The notes under the pieces were generated by a model, which ran no database searches, had not been told where the DNA came from, and saw only the letters and a program-made list of their open reading frames with translations. 5,154 bases of DNA from an uncultured Collinsella sp. (GTDB lineage: Bacteria > Actinomycetota > Coriobacteriia > Coriobacteriales > Coriobacteriaceae): positions 1 to 5,154 of the forward strand of contig USLT01000068.1 in the NCBI GenBank assembly GCA_900555585.1. Direction: 5' to 3'. The first letter of the stretch is position 1, and each line of letters starts with the position of its first letter. Positions 1-5,154 of this stretch are shown here, piece by piece. The position numbers and the translations under genes were made by a program.

Positions 1-1109
1 TGATGCGCGAGCGCGCCCGCGACGGCAGCTTCATCGCCGGCGGCGCCTACAAGAAGGTCCCGGCGCAGGACGGCATGGATATCGTGCTCACCATCGACGC
101 CAACATCCAGCGCGCGGCCGAGGACGCCATGGCCGAGGCGGTCGAGAAGTCCGGGGCGAACTACGGCTCCGCCGTCGTCGTCGACCCCGCGACCGGAGAG
201 ATCCTGGCGGCGTGCTCCAACCCCACCTACGACGTCTCGGACATGTCCACCGTGCGCGTCGAGGACATGAACCTGCGCGTCGTGACCGACGCCTACGAGC
301 CCGGCTCCGTATTCAAGGCGCTGGTCTGCGGCATGGCGATCGACCTCGGGCTCGTGACCCCCGATACCAAGTTCGATGTTCCCGCGACGGTGAAGGTCGG
401 CTCCGACTACGTCCAGGACGTCGACGAGCGCGACTTCGGCCTGACCATGGACGTTCGCGAGATCATGCGCCGCTCCTCCAACACCGGCATGGTGCTCATC
501 GGCGAGAAGATCGGCGCCGACGAGTTCTCGAAGTACCTGAAGAAGTACGGCTTGGGAACCAAGTCGGGCATCGACTTCCCCGGAGAGACGACGGGCATCA
601 TCCGCGACCGGTCCGAATACGACGGATCGAGCCTCGGTTCGATGTCGTTCGGCCAGGGCATCGCGATCGCGCCCATCGAGCTGCTGCGCGCCATGACGGG
701 CATCGCCAACAAGGGCGTCATGGTGACGCCCCACCTGCTCAAGTCCAAGAAGGGCGAGGAGGTCGACTGGTCGAAGGGCGAGAAGCGCGCGATCAGCGCG
801 GAGGCCGCGGAGCAGGTCGTCTCGATGATGCAGAGCGTCGTCGAGGACGGCACCGGCTCGGCTGCGAAGATCGACGGCTACGCCATCGCCGGCAAGACGG
901 GAACCGCCGAGCGCGCCGGGGGCGACGGGGGCTACCAGGAGAACAACAACATGGCGTCCTTCCTGGGCTTCACCTCGCCCAAGAATCCCAAGGCCATGGT
1001 CTACGTCACGCTCGACGGCACCGCCTACACCTCGAGCATGGCGATCCTGCCGTTCAGGACGATCATGCAGGCGACCATCGACTCGCTCGGTATCAAGCCG
1101 GGCGCGTGA
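1..1109 (+). CDS. ftsI: FtsI-type class B penicillin-binding protein (peptidoglycan D,D-transpeptidase), 5' end outside window
   Basis: This is the C-terminal part of a septal peptidoglycan transpeptidase that crosslinks stem peptides outside the membrane during division. The first complete codon is at base 3; that ATG is probably internal, because the chain opens inside a conserved stretch leading to 'VLTID' (residues 28-32 of the visible part). The three penicillin-binding motifs are present in order and with normal spacing: SVFK with catalytic Ser102 and Lys105, SSN at 158-160, and KTGT at 298-301. A 'DPATGEILA' segment (61-69), typical of FtsI/PBP2 proteins, precedes them. The missing 200 or so residues should hold the membrane anchor and the dimerisation/pedestal domain. 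The protein ends about 70 residues after KTG, so there is no C-terminal PASTA repeat of the kind found in some Gram-positive homologues. It ends in TGA, 82 bp before murF. The family is certain; FtsI rather than an elongation or sporulation paralogue is inferred from the neighbouring dcw genes. Confidence 0.93.
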   Translation, partial: MRERARDGSFIAGGAYKKVPAQDGMDIVLTIDANIQRAAEDAMAEAVEKSGANYGSAVVVDPATGEILAACSNPTYDVSDMSTVRVEDMNLRVVTDAYEPGSVFKALVCGMAIDLGLVTPDTKFDVPATVKVGSDYVQDVDERDFGLTMDVREIMRRSSNTGMVLIGEKIGADEFSKYLKKYGLGTKSGIDFPGETTGIIRDRSEYDGSSLGSMSFGQGIAIAPIELLRAMTGIANKGVMVTPHLLKSKKGEEVDWSKGEKRAISAEAAEQVVSMMQSVVEDGTGSAAKIDGYAIAGKTGTAERAGGDGGYQENNNMASFLGFTSPKNPKAMVYVTLDGTAYTSSMAILPFRTIMQATIDSLGIKPGA

Positions 1110-1191
1110 TGCCGTTCACACGCCCTGCACCACAGCCGTGGCGCACCGCGATACAATGGTCGGCTGAGTCAAGGCTTACGAAGGGTAGAGC
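1110..1191 (+). promoter_or_regulatory. ftsI-murF intergenic region with candidate internal promoter
   Basis: This is the only sizeable gap in the window. TACAAT at 1152-1157 matches five of six bases of the sigma-70-type -10 hexamer and stands out in GC-rich surroundings. With a 17-bp spacer the -35 position is ACCACA at 1129-1134, which matches only the last three bases of TTGACA. There is no TG extension just before the -10. Transcription would start near 1164, leaving a leader of about 28 bases before murF. The better -35-like hexamer, TTCACA at 1115-1120, is 31 bp away and too far to pair with this -10. An imperfect inverted repeat (1127-1133 with 1138-1144, one mismatch) overlaps the -35 position and has no T-run after it. 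A weak internal promoter for murF onward is possible, and read-through from ftsI is equally compatible. Confidence 0.35.
1180..1185 (+). promoter_or_regulatory. murF ribosome binding site
   Basis: GAAGGG ends 6 bases before the murF ATG, at acceptable Shine-Dalgarno spacing. An in-frame TAG at 1186-1188, two codons before the ATG, rules out any start further upstream, so this site and the ATG at 1192 fix the murF start. Confidence 0.7.
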
Positions 1192-2628
1192 ATGATAGAG
1201 ATTGCAGTCAGGTACCTCGAGAACGTCACGGGCGCCCGCCCCTGGACCGGCAACGCGGACAGGACCTGTCGCGGCGTGGTCATCGACTCGCGCGAGGTCG
1301 GGAGCGACTCGATCTTCGTCGCCTTCGAGGGCGAGCGCGTCGACGGCAACGAGTACGCGCCCCAGGCCATCGAGGCCGGCGCGGCATGCGTCGTGCTCAC
1401 GCGCGAGCCGTCCCGCGAGCTGCTCCGCCTCGCAGACGAGCACGAGTGCGCCGTCTTCACCACCGAGGATCCCACCGAGTTCCTGCTGCTGCTCGCCCAG
1501 GGCTATCGCGCCCGCATGCGCTGCACGGTCGTCGCGGTCACGGGCTCGATCGGCAAGACCACGACCAAGGACGTGCTCAAGCGCCTGCTCGAGACGCGCT
1601 ACCGCGTCCACGCCACCGCCGGCAACTACAACAACCTCATCGGCCTCCCGCTCACGATCCTGTCCGCCCCGCGCGACACTCAGATCATGATCTTGGAGAT
1701 GGGCATGGACGGCGCCGGCCAGATCGAGCGCCTGAGCCGTTGCGCCCAGCCCACCTACAGCATCATCACCAAGATAGGCACCTCGCACATCGGCATGCTC
1801 GGCAGCCGCGAGAACATCGCGCGCGCCAAGGCCGAGGTGTGCGCGGGCATGCTCGCCTCGAGCGAGAACTTCGAGGGGCACCACTCCGCGCTCATCCTGG
1901 GCGGCGAGGACGAGTTCACCCCGTTCATCATCGAGAACTTCGCCAAGCCCGCCGGCATCGACGTGGTGCTCTGCGGCACCTCGACCGATGACGACGTGTG
2001 CGCGAGCGCCATCGAGGTGGGGGAGGACGGCTGCCCGTCGTTCAACCTCATGTTCCACAACGGCTCCCAGTTCAAGACGCGCCTGTCGATCCCCGGGCGC
2101 CAGTCCGTTGTCAACGCCCTGTACGCCGCGGCCGTCGCGAGCATGCTCGGCGTCCCGCAGTTCACCATCGACGAGGCATTCGGCGACCTGAGCGTCACCG
2201 GGCGACGCCAGGAGGTCCGCTCCGCGGCCTGCGGCGCCCGCATCATCGACGACTCGTACAACGCCAGCCCCGAGTCCATGGCGGCCGGCCTCGACCTGCT
2301 CGCCTCCCTCCCGTGCACGGGGTCGCGCGTCGCGATCCTGGGCGAGATGGGCGAGCTCGGCGACGAGGGGCCGCGCATGCACGCGCTCGTGGGCGCCTAC
2401 GCCGCGTCCAAGAAGCTCGGGCTGCTGGTCTGCGTGGGCGGAGAGAACGCCCGCGAGATGGCGTCCGCCGCGCGCATGATGGGCATGGACGAGGACAGGG
2501 TCGTCGTCGTTCCCAGCTGCGACAAGCTCATCGCCCGCTATGCCGGTGTCCTCGCGCCGACCGACCTCGCTCTCGTAAAGGGCTCCCGCTTCGTGGGGCT
2601 CGACCGCTTCGTTGAAAAGGTTTGCTAG
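1192..2628 (+). CDS. murF: UDP-N-acetylmuramoyl-tripeptide--D-alanyl-D-alanine ligase
   Basis: MurF is the cytoplasmic ATP-dependent ligase that adds the D-Ala-D-Ala dipeptide to UDP-MurNAc-tripeptide, the last soluble precursor step. At 478 residues it is slightly longer than many MurF proteins. All three Mur ligase domains are visible. The N-terminal UDP-binding domain covers about residues 1-110, with 'DSREV' at 32-36. The central ATPase domain has the P-loop TGSIGKTTTK (117-126), the MurF-typical 'NYNNLIGLP' (145-153), 'EMG' (169-171), and 'SHIGMLGS' followed by Lys213 in 'RAKAEV', the position of the lysine carbamylated in Mur ligases. The C-terminal domain has 'DDSYNASPESM' (353-363), 'LGEMGELG' (383-390) and 'VKGSR' (462-466). 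The NYNN, DDSYN and LGEMGELG signatures separate MurF from MurC, MurD and MurE. The start is fixed by an upstream in-frame stop. The TAG stop is directly followed by the mraY ATG, so the two are almost certainly co-transcribed. Confidence 0.97.
   Translation: MIEIAVRYLENVTGARPWTGNADRTCRGVVIDSREVGSDSIFVAFEGERVDGNEYAPQAIEAGAACVVLTREPSRELLRLADEHECAVFTTEDPTEFLLLLAQGYRARMRCTVVAVTGSIGKTTTKDVLKRLLETRYRVHATAGNYNNLIGLPLTILSAPRDTQIMILEMGMDGAGQIERLSRCAQPTYSIITKIGTSHIGMLGSRENIARAKAEVCAGMLASSENFEGHHSALILGGEDEFTPFIIENFAKPAGIDVVLCGTSTDDDVCASAIEVGEDGCPSFNLMFHNGSQFKTRLSIPGRQSVVNALYAAAVASMLGVPQFTIDEAFGDLSVTGRRQEVRSAACGARIIDDSYNASPESMAAGLDLLASLPCTGSRVAILGEMGELGDEGPRMHALVGAYAASKKLGLLVCVGGENAREMASAARMMGMDEDRVVVVPSCDKLIARYAGVLAPTDLALVKGSRFVGLDRFVEKVC
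2615..2620 (+). promoter_or_regulatory. mraY ribosome binding site inside the murF 3' end
   Basis: AAAAGG lies within the last codons of murF and ends 8 bases before the mraY ATG. Because it is inside the upstream coding sequence, ribosomes finishing murF pass over it, which fits translational coupling. Confidence 0.65.
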
Positions 2629-3660
2629 ATGTTCTCCAACCCCGCATATCCCACCTACCAGGCATTCCTCGCGCTCGGCGTCGCGGCGCTCGTCGTGATG
2701 CTGGTCATGCCCCTCTGGATCCGCCTCCTCAAGCACGAGGGCATCGGCCAGCAGGTCCGCGCCGACGGCCCGCAGCGCCACCTCGTCAAGCAGGGCACGC
2801 CCACGATGGGCGGCGTCGTCATCCTGATGGGCGTCGTCGTCTCCTGCCTGCTGATCGGCCGTCCCACCTACGAGATGATGCTCGCCGCCGGCGTCGCGCT
2901 CGCCACGGGCGCGCTCGGCCTGTTCGACGACGCGACCAAGGTCGTCCAGGGCCGTTCGCTCGGCCTCACGCCGACTGCCAAGATGGTCGGCCTCACGGCG
3001 ATCGTCGTGGCCTTCTTCATCCTCGCCGTGAACTTCTGCGGCGTGGAGCCCGTTATCGCGTTCCCGGGCGGCTTCCATATCGACCTCGGCGTCCTCGCCA
3101 CGACCGTCACGCTCGGCGCCATGTCGATCCAGATTCCCTGGCTCTACCTGGTCTTCGTGTTCCTGCTGCTCGCCGGCATGTCCAACGCCGTCAACCTGAC
3201 CGACGGCCTGGACGGCCTCGCCGGCGGCACCGTCATGATCGCCATGCTGGTCATGGCCGCGATCTGCTTCCTGAGCGGCGACGCGAACCTCGCGATCTTC
3301 TGCGCCGCCTGCGCCGGAGGCTGCCTCGGCTTCCTGTGGTTCAACGCCTACCCCGCGAGCATCTTCATGGGCGACACGGGCTCGCTCGCGCTCGGCGCGG
3401 GCTTCGCCGGCGTCGCGATCCTCACCAACACCGAGGTCATCTCGCTCATCGTCGGCGCCCTGTTCGTCGCCGAGGCGCTGTCGGTCATGATCCAGGTCGC
3501 CTACTTCAAGAAGACGAAGAAGCGCATCTTCCTCATGGCGCCGTTGCACCACCACTTCGAGAAGAAGGGCTGGGCGGAGACCAAGGTCGTCATCAGGTTC
3601 TGGATCATCGCCGCCGCCTGCGGCGCGCTCGGCCTGGCCTGCTTCTTCCAGCTTGGATAA
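2629..3660 (+). CDS. mraY: Phospho-N-acetylmuramoyl-pentapeptide-transferase
   Basis: MraY is the integral membrane enzyme that transfers phospho-MurNAc-pentapeptide from UDP to undecaprenyl phosphate, making lipid I on the inner face of the membrane. The 343-residue length is normal. About ten hydrophobic segments can be drawn, roughly at 13-31, 61-76, 84-99, 118-136, 170-188, 200-217, 220-238, 253-267, 271-289 and 321-340, matching the ten-helix fold. Family motifs occur in order: 'KQGTPTMGG' (54-62), the catalytic aspartate pair Asp100-Asp101 in 'LFDDATK', 'NLTDGLDGLAGG' (189-200), 'FMGDTGS' (246-252) with the essential Asp249, and the MraY-specific 'PLHHHFEKKGW' (305-315). The triple histidine distinguishes it from WecA/TagO relatives. 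The start cannot be further upstream because the murF TAG is the preceding in-frame codon. No key residue is missing. It lies between murF, which makes its substrate, and murD, 10 bp downstream. Confidence 0.98.
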   Translation: MFSNPAYPTYQAFLALGVAALVVMLVMPLWIRLLKHEGIGQQVRADGPQRHLVKQGTPTMGGVVILMGVVVSCLLIGRPTYEMMLAAGVALATGALGLFDDATKVVQGRSLGLTPTAKMVGLTAIVVAFFILAVNFCGVEPVIAFPGGFHIDLGVLATTVTLGAMSIQIPWLYLVFVFLLLAGMSNAVNLTDGLDGLAGGTVMIAMLVMAAICFLSGDANLAIFCAACAGGCLGFLWFNAYPASIFMGDTGSLALGAGFAGVAILTNTEVISLIVGALFVAEALSVMIQVAYFKKTKKRIFLMAPLHHHFEKKGWAETKVVIRFWIIAAACGALGLACFFQLG

Positions 3661-3670
3661 GTGATCTCGC

Positions 3671-5083
3671 ATGTCCCTTCCCGATAGCTTCTCCCTGTTG
3701 ATCCTCGGCCAGGGCTCGACCGGCCTGGATGTCGCCCGATGGGCGCTCGGCCATATGGGGGACCCCGTCTCATCGGTCACCGTCTACGGCGGCGGCGCAT
3801 CCGAGCCCACCGCCGCGACGCGGGAGCTCGAGGAGCGCGGGGCGCGCTTCGTGTGCGGATCGGAGCTCGTCGAGGGCTCCTATGACATCTGCGTCGCGAG
3901 CCCCGGCATCTCCGAGTTCAGCTCGTTCTTCGCCTCCGCCCGCGCCGCGAGCGCGCAGATCATGGGGGAGCCCGAGTTCGCCTTCCGCCTGTCCCCGGAG
4001 CGCTGGTGCGCCATCACCGGAACCAATGGAAAGACCACCACGACGCGCATGCTCGAGCACATCATGCGCGCTTCCGGCATGGCCGCCTCGGCCGTCGGCA
4101 ACATCGGCAGGCCCGCGATCGACGCGGTCGACTCTCGCTCTCCCGGCGACTGGCTCGTGGCGGAGCTCTCGAGCTACCAGCTCGCCACCTGCTCCGAGCT
4201 CCATCCCCGCGCCGCCATCCTGCTCAACATCACGCCCGACCATCTGGCATGGCACCGCTCGCATGACAACTACGCCGCCGCGAAGGCCCGCGTCTTCACC
4301 AACATGGGGGAGGACGACCTCGCCATCGTCGACGTGGAGGACGCCGGCGTCCGCGCCTACGGGGAGCTCGTGCTCGAGCCCGGCCGCCGCGTGCTGTCCC
4401 TGGGGCTGGCCGATGCCGGCACCCCTGACGCCGCCTTCCTCGACGACGGCGTCCTGACGGTCCGACTGGACGGGCGCGAGCGCCCGCTGCTCTCTCGCGA
4501 CGACCTGGGCGTCGTAGGCGACCACAACGTCCTGAACGCGCTCGCCGCCGCCGCGGCGGCGCTGTTCTGCGGCGCCGACGAGGCCGGCGTGCGCTTCGGC
4601 CTTTCGACCTTCAAGCCGCTGGAGCACCGCGTGGAGCCCTGCGGCGAGATCGGGGGCGTCCGCTACTTCAACGATTCCAAGGCCACCAACACCGACGCCG
4701 TCCTCAAGGCGCTGACCGCGTTCGAGGACGACGTCGTCGTCCTGCTGCTCGGCGGCCGCGATAAGGGCACGCCCCTCGAGGAGTTCAGCTCCTCGGTCGT
4801 GGAGCGCGTCCGCGCCGCGGTGTGCTTCGGCGAGGCGCGCGAGCGCTTCCGTCGCGCGCTCGAGGACGCGGACGTGACGAGCCGGATCGATATCGCCGAG
4901 GCCGAGGACCTCCGCGACGCCGTCGACGTCGCCCGATCCCTCGCCTCCTGCGGGGACGTCGTCCTGCTCTCGCCCGCGTGCGCGTCCTTCGACGAGTTCT
5001 CGGGCTTCGAGGAGCGCGGCGAGGCGTTCAAGGCGTATCTGGCCAGCATCGCCGCCGGCGAGACCGACGAAGAGAGGGCGTAG
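3671..5083 (+). CDS. murD: UDP-N-acetylmuramoyl-L-alanine--D-glutamate ligase
   Basis: MurD is the cytoplasmic ligase that adds D-glutamate to UDP-MurNAc-L-alanine using ATP. The 470-residue length is close to the family norm. The N-terminal Rossmann-like UDP domain starts at once with 'LLILGQGSTG' (9-18), supporting this start; an in-frame TGA at 3662-3664 excludes anything longer. The central domain has the P-loop TGTNGKTTTT (116-125), the MurD-typical 'ELSSYQL' (165-171), 'NITPDHLAWH' (186-195) with the metal-site His191, and Lys205 in 'AAAKARVF', the expected carbamylated lysine. The C-terminal domain has 'GDHNVLNALAA' (283-293), 'LEHRVE' (317-322), 'NDSKATN' (334-340), 'LGGRDKG' (360-366) and 'LSPACASFDEF' (433-443). 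In 'DHLAWH' an alanine replaces the aspartate usual in 'DHLD' in many MurD proteins. The Shine-Dalgarno sequence is poor, so translation may depend on coupling to mraY, which ends 10 bp upstream. Confidence 0.98.
   Translation: MSLPDSFSLLILGQGSTGLDVARWALGHMGDPVSSVTVYGGGASEPTAATRELEERGARFVCGSELVEGSYDICVASPGISEFSSFFASARAASAQIMGEPEFAFRLSPERWCAITGTNGKTTTTRMLEHIMRASGMAASAVGNIGRPAIDAVDSRSPGDWLVAELSSYQLATCSELHPRAAILLNITPDHLAWHRSHDNYAAAKARVFTNMGEDDLAIVDVEDAGVRAYGELVLEPGRRVLSLGLADAGTPDAAFLDDGVLTVRLDGRERPLLSRDDLGVVGDHNVLNALAAAAAALFCGADEAGVRFGLSTFKPLEHRVEPCGEIGGVRYFNDSKATNTDAVLKALTAFEDDVVVLLLGGRDKGTPLEEFSSSVVERVRAAVCFGEARERFRRALEDADVTSRIDIAEAEDLRDAVDVARSLASCGDVVLLSPACASFDEFSGFEERGEAFKAYLASIAAGETDEERA
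5072..5078 (+). promoter_or_regulatory. Ribosome binding site for the gene after murD
   Basis: GAGAGGG lies in the last codons of murD and ends 9 bases before the ATG at 5088. It is the main support for choosing that start codon for the truncated downstream gene. Confidence 0.6.
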
Positions 5084-5087
5084 CCCC

Positions 5088-5154
5088 ATGGCAGACAGCA
5101 GACGAGTCGCCCCGCGCGGTGCGTCCGCGCGCGATGCCGCCGTGCCGGGAGGCG
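5088..5154 (+). CDS. ftsW: N-terminal fragment of probable FtsW (SEDS-family septal glycosyltransferase), 3' end outside window
   Basis: Only 22 codons and one extra base are present. The start is an ATG 4 bp after the murD stop with a good purine-rich ribosome binding site. The visible chain is polar, arginine- and alanine-rich (MADSRRVAPRG...), with no hydrophobic segment yet. That would suit the variable cytoplasmic tail before the first membrane helix of FtsW. It does not look like MurG, the other common gene here, which normally begins with a hydrophobic strand and a glycine-rich GGTGGH loop. The coding call is strong because of spacing, frame and ribosome binding site. The ftsW identity is inferred from the usual murD-ftsW-murG order and from this negative argument, not from any diagnostic motif. 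Confidence 0.55.
   Translation, partial: MADSRRVAPRGASARDAAVPGG

Noticed and set aside
1127..1144. Imperfect hairpin after ftsI as a transcription terminator
   Set aside because: The stem is short with a mismatch and is not followed by a T-run. The genes on both sides belong to one pathway cluster on the same strand.
212..1195. A plus-strand open frame of 327 codons overlapping the FtsI gene
   Set aside because: It is an arginine-rich out-of-frame translation of GC-rich DNA, and the true frame contains all three transpeptidase motifs.
2612..2650. TTGAAA at 2612-2617 as a -35 element of a promoter for mraY
   Set aside because: There is no -10-like hexamer at 16-18 bp. The A-rich patch is better explained as the mraY ribosome binding site.
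2622..3701. A plus-strand open frame of 359 codons overlapping mraY in another frame
   Set aside because: The product is an arginine- and proline-rich frame shadow, while the mraY frame carries every MraY motif and all membrane segments.
1093..3780. A reverse-strand open frame of 895 codons opposite murF and mraY
   Set aside because: It is codon-aligned with two certain genes and open only because they lack TTA, CTA and TCA codons. Its translation is a low-complexity mix of Arg, Ala, Glu, Asp, Gly and His with no domain motif, and the strand has no operon context.
4546..4561. Perfect 16-bp GC-only palindrome as a regulatory site
   Set aside because: It lies inside murD, encodes an alanine run in a conserved helix, and follows from repeated GCC/GCG alanine codons.
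3770..5089. A reverse-strand open frame of 439 codons opposite murD
   Set aside because: It has the same cause: it is the codon-aligned complement of murD, biased in composition and without recognisable motifs.
1..5154. A previously undescribed system, mobile element, CRISPR array or RNA gene
   Set aside because: Almost every base belongs to a recognised dcw gene or a short junction. No direct repeats, integrase or transposase motifs, or structured RNA were seen.

Overview
This window is a segment of a division and cell wall (dcw) cluster, with every gene on the plus strand. In order it holds the 3' part of an FtsI-type class B penicillin-binding protein gene, complete murF, mraY and murD genes, and the first 22 codons of a gene that by position is most likely ftsW. 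The DNA is visibly GC-rich with strong G/C preference at third codon positions, and the operon order is of the actinobacterial or Gram-positive type. The protein sequences look to me like Coriobacteriia (Collinsella or a relative), but that placement is recognition by eye, not a search result.

Layout: bases 1-1109 encode the transpeptidase domain of FtsI, whose N-terminus lies outside the window. Bases 1110-1191 form the only real intergenic gap (82 bp). It carries a TACAAT hexamer that could be the -10 element of an internal promoter, and the murF ribosome binding site. murF (1192-2628), mraY (2629-3660), murD (3671-5083) and the putative ftsW (from 5088) then follow with gaps of 0, 10 and 4 bp, as expected for one translationally coupled transcript. 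There is no stretch over 300 bases without a gene.

The genes act in consecutive or linked steps. MurD adds D-glutamate to UDP-MurNAc-L-Ala, and MurF adds D-Ala-D-Ala to the later UDP-MurNAc-tripeptide. MraY transfers the finished phospho-MurNAc-pentapeptide to undecaprenyl phosphate, giving lipid I. FtsW (a SEDS glycosyltransferase) and FtsI polymerise and crosslink the resulting lipid II at the septum. murE, which supplies the diamino acid in the step before MurF and commonly sits between ftsI and murF, is not in that place here.

I found no mobile element, CRISPR array, RNA gene or unrecognised system. This is largely an ordinary conserved region, and the findings below are modest: the absent murE, a candidate internal promoter, an in-frame single-stop junction between murF and mraY, a weakly primed murD start, and one substitution in a conserved MurD motif. 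The long reverse-strand open frames are explained by codon bias.
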